From Liopterus haemorrhoidalis (lineage: Eukaryota > Arthropoda > Insecta > Coleoptera > Dytiscidae), in NCBI GenBank assembly GCA_963971575.1, contig OZ020622.1:36362301-36426300 (forward strand): DNA of 64,000 nt. The letters are read 5' to 3'. Position numbers and translations under genes: made by a program. The notes beneath the pieces are model-generated. The model was given only the letters and a program-made list of their open reading frames with translations. It had not been told where the DNA came from and did not search any database. The first letter of the stretch is position 1, and each line of letters opens with the position of its first letter. Positions 53,528-63,990 of the stretch are shown one piece after another.

Positions 53528-54642
53528 CAGGGCTTTGAACCGGAACTGAACCGAAAACCGAAAAAAACCCTTATTTTTGTTGGAACGAAAACCGGAGCTG
53601 AACCGAAATAGTATATTCTGTAACAAGGTTGGAATGAGAAAACTCGATGCGAGCGCAAGCCGCAGGCGAGCGTGAGGAACCACGAGCATCGAGTCACAGA
53701 CCCTACTTTCTCCACGGCCACCAGAAAGAAAAAATAATAACAAATAATTATTTTAACAAACATTTTATCTTAACAAATAATTTATATTAGACAACAAAGT
53801 AATCAATTAATTAAACTTATTTTTTTATTTATTATTTGTTTAATTTTAATTTAATTTGCCACACATCGGCCATTATTTTAGTACTTTTTAGGCAGTTATG
53901 TTGCATTTATTTAATGTAAACATTGTATAATCTGTCTCATTTTGTAATACGAAACTAGATCTGGTTACTTTGGTGACTGTTGTGGTGTAAATAGACTTTT
54001 AAGGAAACATGTGAACTTGTAAACCTGGCTTTTAAATATTTAGTTAAGTTTTATTATATCGAGGTTATATTCACTCAAAAATTATGTATGTCAGATAACA
54101 AATTGACATGTCAAAATTGCGATTGACATGTCAAAATTGTGATAGACATGTCAAATATTTTGAAAGGTGCCATTTCAGAATTACCACCCTAAGATGATAT
54201 TTTAAATACACAACATAAAAAATGAAATTTCCCTCTTAGTTTCGTATTACAAAATGAGACAGATAATATATATTTTAATGTAACCCTACAAAAACAAATG
54301 ACAAGCATAGAATAGTTATTCCATAACAAGTGATGAAATGAAATACACGCAAAATACATAAGAAGATAAGTGCTTTAGAATGACATTCCAACTCTTGTGT
54401 TAGAATATTAACTTTCTGTAGTCAAAATTGGTTTTAGAATTGGTAAATTATATAGTGTTCGTGGAGAAAATAAATTTCTAATACAAATAAACCATTTAAA
54501 AATGTATCACTCGGAACTGAACCGAAAACCGAAAAAAACCGTTATTTTTGCCGAAACTAAAACCGCAACTGAACTGGTATGTATTTTTTTAATTGAACCG
54601 GAACGAAAACCGAAACGAAAAAAATAACGGTACGAAGCCCTG
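53528..54642. mobile_element. hAT-type element with 8-bp duplication, holding M4b (hAT-5)
   Basis: Ends CAGGGCTTTGAACCGGAACT and, inverted, CAGGGCTTCGTACCGTTATT. Identical 8-mers GTCTGTAT (53520-53527, 54643-54650). (AACCGAAA)-type repeats fill both ends; a related scrap is at 52583-52745. M4b occupies 53926-54269. Confidence 0.9.
53926..54269. mobile_element. MITE family M4, copy b
   Basis: TCTGTCTCATTTTGTAATAC at the left, inverted GTATTACAAAATGAGACAGA at the right; TTGACATGTCAAAATTG repeated about three times inside, one unit fewer than copy a. Confidence 0.82.
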
Positions 54643-55148
54643 GTCTGTATGGTAGAAATTATGGCCAAAAGGCTGGAACTACAGAATTGATATTGAGCAA
54701 TATGTTTATATCGTTGGAGATATTAATTTCTTTAGTTTAGAAGTATACTTTTTGTAAGTTGTCACGAAAACAGACCTTGCTTACAATATTTCATTTTGGC
54801 ATTTATTATTAAGTTACATCCCTATATAATAATGAGTTTATCCTCTCCATTTGTCCTTTCATGAGGATGCGTGATGATTCGTCCGATTTCGTAGGCATAA
54901 ACAAGAAACTCTAGACACTGCTATATCCGTTAACCGATATGAATAATATTTTGCAGATTTATTCTCTAAGAATCCACGAATATAATTTCGTATAAAAATG
55001 TCTAAGATTTCGTAGGCATAAACAAGAAACTTTAGACATCCTTGTATGCTGTGACCGATATGAACAATATTTTGCAGATTTATTCTCTAAGAATATACGA
55101 ATATAATTACATATTGAAATGTCTAGGCATAAACAAGAAACTCTAGAC

Positions 55149-56266
55149 CAGGCCCGTGCAACCTTTTAAGCGGGAGGGCTACTTGGAAGGTTTGAGAAAT
55201 CTTTGCGGGCCACACTACTTTCTATCAAGGATTATGGTGTTCCCTGGGTCTGGTGGGTCCAAAGATATTTTGAATAATTAAACACAAATAATTTTGATAT
55301 TTGTAGCTTTATTATATAAAAAGTTAACAAAAACACCCCTTTGGTAAGACACGTGGCACAAGAATATCAATATTAACCGCTTATGCAAAAAAATAAATAA
55401 AATATTTATCATTTAGAAAAACACACAAATTATTGCGTAAATATTGCACAAAATACCGTGTGATCATAATTTCTTGTCAGTTACATAACAGTAAACAATG
55501 AGCTTAAAAATATCAAAACTGTATTCTATCTCTTATCTAAAAATTCCAATTTAACAAAGAACCAATCAGTAACGATATTGTATTGATAACTTCATGTTGT
55601 TCGTTAACTCAATGGCGTGTAGAGAAAAAGTAGTGGTTTTTGTTAAGATATATTATTGTTTTTTCGTTGTTATTGTTTTTGTTGATATTATTGTTATTAA
55701 GATTGTAATTGGAAGATGATTGTTGATCGAGGTTAGCTCTTAGAAGTAAGTGACATATTGAACATACATAACCCAATATAAAAATCGAATCTACGTCTAT
55801 GTGTGCATGTCCTTGGAAATAAATTTGATAACAAAATGTTTCTGTCAACTATTGCATAACTGACAAGAAATTATGACCGCTCTGTATCATTTTATACTTG
55901 AAATAGTTGTGAAAGGAATTTTATGAGGAAACTTATACAAAATAGTATCTAATAATAAATCAAAAACTTTTTTAATGTGATTTCTGACATTGGTGTTTGT
56001 CCACAATTTGAGAAATATTCGGGCGGATATTGGTTGGTTGCTAATATAAGCGAATTTTTAAGATGGTCATCAGTCAAGCTATTTCTGTTTTTCGTCTTTG
56101 TCAATTTCATCAAAGAAAAGAATTGTTCACATGTATATGTAGTCGCAAACAATGATAATATATGGCACAATTTATATCTTAATTTGCTTTGCTTTTTTTT
56201 CTAATATTCAATTTCGTTCCGTGGGCCACAAAAAAAAGCTCGAGGGCCGTAGGTTGCACAGGCCTG
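55149..56266 (-). mobile_element. hAT element inserted in the satellite, 8-bp duplication (hAT-6)
   Basis: Ends CAGGCCCGTGCAACCTTTTA and inverted CAGGCCTGTGCAACCTACGG. 8-mers CTCTAGAC are identical (55141-55148, 56267-56274). A transposase C-terminal scrap is retained on -. Confidence 0.9.
55949..56170 (-). pseudogene. hAT transposase C-terminal fragment (ZMYM6/GTF2IRD2-like group)
   Basis: SLFATTYTCEQFFSLMKLTK followed by RNSLTDDHLKNSLILATNQ: the C-terminal hAT motif of the group related to domesticated vertebrate genes. Only the last ~70 codons remain. Confidence 0.72.
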
Positions 56267-56885
56267 CTCTAGACACTCTTATATTCTTTGATGGATAAGA
56301 ACAATCTATTCAGATTTATTCTCTAAGAATCTGCGGATAAAATAACATATAGAAATGTCTAGGGTTTCATAAGCATAAACAAGAAACTCTAGACACTCCT
56401 CTATCCTTTGATCGATATGAAAAATATTTTGCAGATTTATTCTCTAAGAATCTGCAGATACAACAGCGTATAGAAATATCTAGAGATTCGTCGGCATAAA
56501 CAAGAAACTCTAGACACTCCTATATCCTTTGACCGATATGAATAATATTTTGCAGATTTATTCTCTAAAAATCTACGAATATAATTACATATAGAAATGT
56601 CTAGGATTTCGTATGTATTAACAAGAAAGTATAGACAATCCTATTTGATTCACCGAATTTGTGTAACAGTAGTTATGGCGGGACTAGATAGTTATAGATA
56701 AAATATTGTATTTGACTCTTATGTAATGGCTATATTACACTCGGCCACTGGCTATATTACTCACTATGATTACAACCTTCGCCTTCGGCTGAAGTGGTTA
56801 ACTTTCTCGTGAAATATAACCTGTATTATATGCTTGTCAAATAAAACACTATTGTACGCTGTGTTAATTAATAATGGTTTTACAG

Positions 56886-57073
56886 AACACACAGACAACG
56901 CTGGATGGAACAGTATCAGATAGACCAGAAAGTGAAATGACTGAAGTACTTCCTGTCAAGAAAATGAATCGACAAATTAATGAGGAAGTCAATGGAATGA
57001 TGAGCGATCTTTTTACTTGTCTCGAAGAAGAAGTTCTAAATTTTATTGGGCATTTGGAACGACAAGACAGCTT
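56886..57073 (+). CDS. EXOC1: Exocyst subunit Sec3, exon 4
   Basis: Acceptor TTTTACAG|AACACA, donor AGCTT|GTAAGT, 188 bases, phase 0 in and 2 out. Encodes NTQTTLDGTVSDRPESEMTE and MMSDLFTCLEEEVLNFIGHL, which aligns with the segment before the S-L-Y-M-L-V-K-M-S block of vertebrate Sec3. Confidence 0.88.
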
Positions 57074-57316
57074 GTAAGTAGAAATAGCTGCATGTGCAAT
57101 TTTACATTTGGACTGAAAACGAACCTTAACAACATTTCATAATACTTTAATTCAGAATAGGTATAATTCAGTTTTTTAAAGCCTGATCAATGATAAATGT
57201 ATGAAGTAACAACCTACTTATTTATATATTTCTGTATCGCACAAGCCTTGCAAGCATCAGTGAGAAAGAAATACAAATAAGTTGATTATTGCTTCGTTCA
57301 TTGAACCGACTTCTTT

Positions 57317-58118
57317 AAAAAATTGATGTGAAGTGTGAATTTTCACACATTGCAGGGTTTTGCAGGTATTTAATAACTGAATGATGATTATTTGGGATGC
57401 CAAAACAAATTTTAATTCAAAATATTTTTTTATGAATTTTAATTCAAATGCCTAATACCATTATTTAAGTTTCTAAATATGTGCAGTATTTTTTTTACAT
57501 AGCAAGGTTCATTAAGATTTTGAAAATTGCGCCTATGGCTTCTATTGGTTGCTTAAATCACTAGCCCCGCCCTCTGATTTCGTATACATTAAACAGAATT
57601 AAATTATAATTTCAACACTTCCCACTGGTTATTAAATTTACGCTTTTAAAAATTAAATGCAACATTTACCAAAATATAGCTAGAATTTTTACAAAATAAT
57701 TTAAACAACAGAAAACTGCAAAAAGAAAACAAAAAAATTAAATTTGACAGGATTCGAACTCTAGTTTGCAAGTTAACTGTCTAGCAAATTCCAATGACTA
57801 AACACACATCGCTATCAGCGCTGACGTCTCAACTTGGTTACATAGCGAATTAAATATTTAACATATTTTGGTTAAAAACACAAAAAATGCATTATTTTCC
57901 GAAAACATAATCTGATCAAAAATTCCTGTTGTACTATTCCGGTTCACACCAATATACATTACTTAGAATTTTTTCACATTTTTAGTTTAAACCATCTGGG
58001 CTACAGGGTGTGGGACAAAAATTTTTTTACATAATTTTGGCAAAAATCGCGAGACAGACAGACAGACGACAAAAATGACGGTATAAGGGTTTTTTGGTCA
58101 TACCTACAAAACCCTAAA
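57317..58118 (+). repeat. Family Q repeat, copy D (3' part deleted)
   Basis: Starts TTGATGTGAAGTGTGAATTT, ends ATACCTACAAAACCCTAAAA. It jumps from GGCAAAAATCGCG directly into GAGACAGACAGACAGACGAC at 58050, so about 200 bases are lost. The tRNA-like cassette is at 57745-57836. A further Q scrap lies at 58240-58345. Confidence 0.85.
57745..57836 (-). other. tRNA-like cassette in family Q copy D
   Basis: On -, CTAGAGTTCGAATCCTGTC is a clear T-arm/B box, with T-runs downstream. Upstream, GACGTCAGCGCTGATAGCGA replaces the usual D-arm; the A box is poor. The T-arm is close to that of copy A, but the rest differs. Confidence 0.5.
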
Positions 58119-58617
58119 AAATGAACTTGAGACTCAGGGAATGAATATGGTGTACGTTCCACTTAATATAAAGTAAAATATTTTTCAAAGTCTTTGAAAA
58201 TAGATCAAAAAACTCTGCTCATATTGCTCATCATGCTCATATGTCTGTATGTTCAATAGAAATTGTAGCCAAACGGCTGAAAGTTTAAATTTGGCATGTT
58301 TGAACTCTTTGACCCACATATATTCAAACTATTAAGGGTTTTATAAGAATTTTTTGGGGTTAAAAATTAAAAATTTAAATTACTCCATTATTATTGACTT
58401 AACAGCAAAAACTTATATTGCAAATATTGTTAAGAATTAGAAGACAAATCTTTTATCTCAATGCATTTTTTTGATTGGGTAAATATTTGGAGAGTTATGG
58501 TGGAATAACCCCAAAAATTAAAAATTTAAATTACTCTCTTATTATTGACTTGACAGCAAAAAATTATATAACAAATATTGTTAAGAATAAGAAGACAAAT
58601 ATTTTATCTAAATGCAT

Positions 58618-58750
58618 TTTTACCGACCGCCAACATATATAAGGGAGGTATTGTGATCATACCGATTTTGACATTTCAAGATTTCGATGGATCTCCACGA
58701 ATTGAGGTCCCTACATCACGTTTTGACTATTTTTAGCATGATGTCTGTCG

Positions 58751-58789
<39 letters not shown>

Positions 58790-59250
58790 GGTCCGTCCGT
58801 CCGTCCGTCTGTGTACACATGCAGAGCAAATTCAGCTAAAAGGATTTTTATGAAACTTCATATTAAGCTTTTGACATCAATGGCACGAGTTGTTCAACTT
58901 TTGGTAAAAATCGGTTGACTAAAAATGGGAGTTTACTCGTGTCGATTTTAAGAATTTTGCGAATATTTCACAACAGAAATTATATTTCGAAAAAAATTAT
59001 TTAACAAAAGTTGCTATAAAAGTAATAGCTAACAACTTTTATTTGAGACATTTTTTGATAAAATGAAAAAAAAATCGAAGTATCTATTATATTTTTTCAT
59101 ACTTATATGTAACGTTTCCATGGTCATGATAAATAATATCTCTGTTAGAAAATATTGGGCCAAGTTATTTCTACTCTGCTGCTAGAATGTATTTTATACA
59201 AGTACTTTATGATAGCGGTCGGTCCTGTTGTGGCCACAGCTGATTTTTTG
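58618..59250. repeat. Family T repeat, copy 2 (full unit)
   Basis: From TACCGACCGCCAACATATAT to GCGGTCGGTCCTGTTGTGGC then CACAGCTGA. ACCGACCG and CGGTCGGT at the two ends are inverted. The (TGTC)n run is at 58742-58812. Confidence 0.75.
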
Positions 59251-59605
59251 GATTGGGTAAAAATTTGGAGAGTTATGGCGAAAAAACCCCAAGAATTAAA
59301 GACATAAAAAAATAATATCTCTTTTATTACTAAACTTTTACTAAGGTGTTTTAAGGGGTTTCGCGTTTTTTTGACCTGTAGTATCACCCATTAAAAAAGA
59401 AATAAGAAAACCGTAAATACCCTGTATAAACCATGTTGTAACACTTTCCTGTATCATTTTAAATCTCTCCCCTTATTTATCGAAAAAACAAAAAAATAAT
59501 AATAATTCGGACACACAACGTCTTAGGCTATTCACCACTGGATAAAGCCTCCATATTGTTTATATAGAATAATACACTTATTAATAAAGAATTTCTATTT
59601 TCCAG

Positions 59606-59967
59606 TTACTGCATGTACGTACTTGTAAAATTAAGTCAACACGTGATGACTGCTCAAGATACTGGCTCTTTTCTTTCCAAGACATTCGCATCTGCTCTGG
59701 TACAAGTAAAGCGTTCTTTCGATAAGTTTATGCAGTTGCAAATGGATTCGATAAAAGAAGCTCGTGTTCCGCGTAAGAGCAAGTGTGGGATACTACCCTA
59801 CATACTAAACTTTGAGGAGTTCGCGAAGAACACGGAGTCTGTGTTTAAAACAGAAAGAAGAGCTGATTTGGATAAGTGGTATACTAGGATTGTGGACGTT
59901 ATGGTTGAAAGCATAGCTCTGCATTCCGTTCAACACCATAAGACACCTGCTGATGTTATTAAAATGG
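59606..59967 (+). CDS. EXOC1: Exocyst subunit Sec3, exon 5
   Basis: Acceptor TTTCCAG|TTACTG, donor AATGG|GTAAGA, 362 bases. FYCMYVLVKLSQHVMTAQDT, SALVQVKRSFDKFMQLQMDS, PRKSKCGILPYILNFEEFAK and ERRADLDKWYTRIVDVMVES match the Sec3 C-terminal rods closely (K-S-K-x-G-I-L-P). Confidence 0.93.
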
Positions 59968-61159
59968 GTAAGAAAATCACATACAGTTTTGGTCATAATA
60001 AGATTGACAAACATGGGTCAATATATTACTTTTATTTTATAAGTTTTAAACAAAATCAACGAAAATAGTTTCTATTAGGAATGACGACGGTTACCCGGAT
60101 ACCCGCTACCCGACCCGTTAAGGTTGTACCCAGTTCCGAATTTGAATACCCGCTACCCGTTATCTACCCATTACCCGTTAACTAACGGGTATCGGGTAAT
60201 TAGCGGGGGTAAAAAACCCTTATAACGTCACTCTTGTGTCTGTCTGTCTGGACGGTAGTTATTGTAGCCAATTAAAATTTATTGTGTGGTATCAAAAGGA
60301 AGCTCTTAAGACGTAGATTAAGGAACGAAAAGTATGTTTTTGTTTTAAATTTGTTACTATTAACACGATTTTAATGAGAAATTAGTTATTTTTTTAATTA
60401 ATGGCTAAATTATTGCGTACTATTTAAATTTAATTTTAAAAAATTAAATGGAAGCTCTTAGTACTCAAATAACGAATAAAAATCAAAAAAGTTCAAAAAA
60501 TTATTTTTAGACATCCAGCATTCTGTTGGCTTCTTACACTTATTAAATACCTACAAGACCCTGTAATGTGTGAAAATTCACACTTCACATCAATTTTTCT
60601 ACACTAACTTCATTTTTAGGGTTTTGTAGGTATGACCAAAAAACCTTTACACCATCATTTTGTCTGTCTGTCTGTCTGTCTGTTCGGTAAAAATTGTAGC
60701 CAAACGGCTAAACCTACAGAGTTGAAATTTGGTGTGCTTATACAACTCTTTGACCCGAATATAGGAAAAATACTAAAACATCTACAAAACACATCCCCCT
60801 AAAAATATAAACAAATATATGCTCATCGAAAAAAAAATATTTTTTTAAAATTCTGAGTAGGATATCAAATGAAAGCCCTTAGTACGTGGATTAACGATCA
60901 AAATTTTATTTTTGCAAAATAAAATATTTTGAGGCGATTTTTGACAAAATTGTGAAAAAAAAATTTTGTCCCACATCCTGTAGCCCAGATGGTTTAAACT
61001 AAAAATATGAAAAAATTCTAACTATTTTACATTGGTGTGAACCGGAATAGTACAACAGGAATTTTTGATCAGTTTATGTTTTCAGAAAATAACGCATTTT
61101 GTGTGTTTTTTTGTTGACGATATACAAAAGTTATAGTTATGTATATCGTCTGTTAGAAG

Positions 61160-61232
61160 GCGTATCCTGGTCTAATGGTTAGCTTGCTCGCTTGCTACGC
61201 AGCAAACTAGGGTTCGTTCCGGGCAGAGGAGA
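61160..61232 (+). other. tRNA-like cassette in family Q copy E
   Basis: GTATCCTGGTCTAATGGTTA is a clear A box/D-arm, TTGCTACGCAGCAA makes a short hairpin where the anticodon arm belongs, and AGGGTTCGTTCCGGG is a T-arm. T-runs follow (TTTTATTTTTTCC). The 5' start GTATCCTGGT is shared with copy C, the rest is not. Confidence 0.58.
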
Positions 61233-61437
61233 CATTTTATTTTTTCCATTTTTATTTTGTTTAAATTATATCAGTTGGAATTATATTTTCATTCTATGTG
61301 TCATATATACGAAACCAGAGGGGCGAAACATATGACTTAAAACAACCAATGGAAGCCATAGGCGCAATTATCAAAATCTTAATGAACCTTGCTATATAAA
61401 AAAATACTGCACATATTTAGAAACCTAAATAATGGTA

Positions 61438-62023
61438 CAGTCGATTCCGCTTAATTGGGACACATCGGGACTTAGCCATTTTGGCCCAATTAAGCGGCTG
61501 CCCCAATTAAGCGAATTTCACATAAAATTAAACAATGCATATTTTTCTTTCAACAATTTTATTTTATAAACTCTTGGACAAAACTATAAATTACATATAA
61601 CCAAAAAATATAAACTTTTAAGAAAAAATAATAATAAATTCCAAAATAAAATAATAAATAGGTACATACAATTCAATTCAATGCAAAAATGCGTCAAGTG
61701 TAGTCTGTCTTTTGTTTTTGTAACATTTCACTTCTACAAAATCAGCACAGGTATTCAGTGCGGATGTAGGGCTCCCTTCATTTCCTTCCTGCATAAAATA
61801 ACGCTGTAATATTAAATTCTTTGTACATATTTTTTCTTGAGAATATGTGTAACATAATATGTACTGTGATCTTAAATTTACTGTCCCAATAAAGCGGAAT
61901 GTTGTCCCAATTAAACATGTAAATTTACTGTTGGTTCCTTGGTTTGGTTTCTGTTCTTTGAGATTTGGCCCAAACAAGCGGCTGCCCCAATTAAGCGGTG
62001 GCCCAATTAAGCGGAATCGTCTG
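61438..62023 (-). mobile_element. Pogo/Tigger-type element, internally deleted
   Basis: TIRs CAGTCGATTCCGCTTAATTG and inverted CAATTAAGCGGAATCGTCTG, TA on both sides. Internal AATTAAGCG motifs repeat. On -, a C-terminal scrap ends YKNKRQTTLDAFLH (61678-61980), the usual tail of pogo/Tigger transposases. The catalytic part is deleted. Confidence 0.88.
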
Positions 62024-62753
62024 TATTAGGTATTCGAATTAAAATTAACAAAAAAATATTTTAACATAAAATTTGTTTGTAAAGCTCTTAGATTAACAGA
62101 CGATAAATTATTTTAAAAATATCGTTCTTTTTGCCGTGATTACTACAAAGCAAAATTTATTTTACACACTCAGCATGCCGCCTTCAATTATTATATTCCT
62201 GCGAAACCCTGAAATATGTGAAAATTTACACTTCACATCAATTTGTATATATTAACGGGTAACGGGTAAATGTGGCAGGTACCCGGTTCCATAAATTTTT
62301 AATTCTCGTCATTCTTAGTTTCTATTATATTAAATTATCTATATTTTGTAGCAAACCCGTTGCAGAATACCTACCAAACAATTTATGAGTTTTGTTGATT
62401 AATTAAATTAGCATAGCTAGTATCATATATACCAGTCAATTTCAAGCCTTTATACATTTACAGTTTTTGAACATATTTCTTTAAAAAACACATGTTTGAA
62501 AGAGGCTTACACAGGGGGGAATTCACGGACTTGAGACCCCTCCCCCAGGTAATCAAAAAACACGTTTTAAATTCCGAATTTATTAAGTAGATAAATAAAT
62601 AAGACACAACATGTATTCAAATAAACGAGTATTATTTGAAGCATTGGAAGGTGTTTGGAAAAATATACTTTTTAAATTTATTTACAGTCACCATAAACAC
62701 GCATTTTATGCACAAAATCAAGTATAGAAAATAACTATTAAACTTTGTTTCAG

Positions 62754-62899
62754 AAAACTATCATCATTTGTACGCCTTATTGTCCCAATTGAAGATATCT
62801 GTATTAGATAACCAAAGAAAAGATGCGAAGCAGAGATATACTGAAGCATTACAAGCATATGTGACACTTTATTTTGGACGACCTCTCGAAAAATTAAAT
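62754..62899 (+). CDS. EXOC1: Exocyst subunit Sec3, exon 6
   Basis: Acceptor TTGTTTCAG|AAAACT, donor TTAAAT|GTAAGT, 146 bases, leaves phase 0. Reads ENYHHLYALLSQLKISVLDN, then QRKDAKQRYTEALQAYVTLY and FGRPLEKLN. It is the well-conserved E-N-(F/Y)-H-H...G-x-P-L-E-K-L-N block. About 150 residues should follow beyond the window. Confidence 0.93.
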
Positions 62900-63029
62900 G
62901 TAAGTATATATGTATTGACTACCTTCAATTAAACTGAACTGCGGAATTTATGGATAGTACCGCAACAAATGATGTGTGAAGTCTGTTCTACATAACACTT
63001 TTCACCTAAGCACTGCGGATTTTGTGCGT

Positions 63030-63494
63030 AATATTGACCTAAAAAAATCAGCTGTGGCCACCACAGGACCGACCACCATCACAAAGTACTTGTTTAATTT
63101 ATGCTACTCTATCAAAAAAATTCTCAAATAAAAGTTGCTAGTTATTGCTTTTATAGCAACTTTTGTTAAATAAATTATTTCGAAATATTTTTCTGTTGTG
63201 AAATTTTCGCAAAAATCTTAAAATCGACACGTGTAAACTCCCATTTCTAGTTAACCGATTTTTACCAAAAGTTGATCAACTCGTGCCATTGATGGCAAAA
63301 GCTTAAATATGAAATTTCATAAAAATCCTTTAAGCCGAATTTTCTCTGCATGTGTACAATGACCAACAGACAGACAGACAGACCGACAGACATCATGCTA
63401 AAAATAGTCAAAACGTTATGTAGGGATCTCAATTCGTGGAGATCCATCGAAATCTCAAAATGTCAAAATCGGTATGATCACAATATCTCCCTTA
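63030..63494. repeat. Family T repeat, copy 3, cut by a pogo-like element
   Basis: Inverted relative to copies 1 and 2: CAGCTGTGGCCACCACAGGA to ACAATATCTCCCTTA; GACA run at 63367-63390. Confidence 0.75.
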
Positions 63495-63496
63495 TA

Positions 63497-63990
63497 CAGT
63501 CAGCGCTCACTTAACGAACTTAATGCGTTCCCAATATGTTGTACGTTAAGCGATTTGTACGTTAACCGGACGGCGTATTTCCATATAAATGTACATGATT
63601 ACGATTTTTTGGTACTCACATTGCTTCTCCATGTCCGTACGAACGTACATTTGTCCGCTCGAACGTACACTTTGTCCGCACAAATGTACAATCAACGCTT
63701 TGTGAATGGACATTCGCTGGGAATTTGTGAATTATTAGAGAAATAGAGGTTGAAAATATTGTAGAATTAATAGATAATTCGGACCCTGATTTGGAATCAA
63801 GAAACGATGTAATTCGGAATCTTCGCAGTAGTACCGCTTGTTACAAAGTTATGTATCAGGAAAAGAAGAAGGCTTCAGTTTAATTAATTGTGGACAAATC
63901 TTTGACAAAACCTACCAACAATGGATAATTTTTGTATGAAATGCATGTATTTATTTATTTTCTATTCATTATATTGTTAGTATGGTATTT
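63497..63990 (+). mobile_element. Second pogo-like element, incomplete in the window
   Basis: CAGTCAGCGCTCACTTAACG preceded by TA, with ACGTTAAGCGATTTGTACGT just inside, is a pogo/Tigger-like terminus unlike that at 61438. Downstream, an open stretch 63739-63882 reads GEVENIVELIDN-like EVENIVELIDNSDPDLESRN and ends KKKASV at a stop, plausibly a transposase C-terminus. The right end is beyond the window. Confidence 0.5.

Larger units (their letters stand above)
54885..56645. repeat. Satellite-like tandem repeat, ~119-bp unit, 5-6 units, interrupted by a hAT
   Basis: Each unit has GCATAAACAAGAAACTCTAG, CCGATATGAATAATATTTTG, CAGATTTATTCTCTAAGAAT and ATAGAAATGTCTAGG. Starts are near 54895, 55012, 55130, 56345, 56468 and 56588. 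The hAT at 55149-56266 sits in the third unit. This lies wholly in EXOC1 intron 3. Confidence 0.85.
60616..62245 (-). repeat. Family Q repeat, copy E, split by a pogo element
   Basis: It starts TTTTTAGGGTTTTGTAGGTA and ends AAAATTTACACTTCACATCA. The CTGT run is at 60661-60682 and the tRNA-like cassette at 61160-61232. The pogo element at 61438-62023 interrupts it inside CTAAATAATGG|TATTAGG, which other copies read as one piece (CTAATACCATTATTTA). Another Q end abuts at 60535-60592 and one more at 60205-60265. Confidence 0.85.
60076..62317. mobile_element. hAT element with 8-bp duplication, host of a Q copy (hAT-7)
   Basis: Ends TAGGAATGACGACGGTTACC and, inverted, TAAGAATGACGAGAATTAAA. 8-mers GTTTCTAT are identical (60068-60075, 62318-62325). 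Subterminal ACCCGTTACCCG repeats are at both ends (60100-60200, 62255-62300). The whole element lies in EXOC1 intron 5. Confidence 0.88.
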
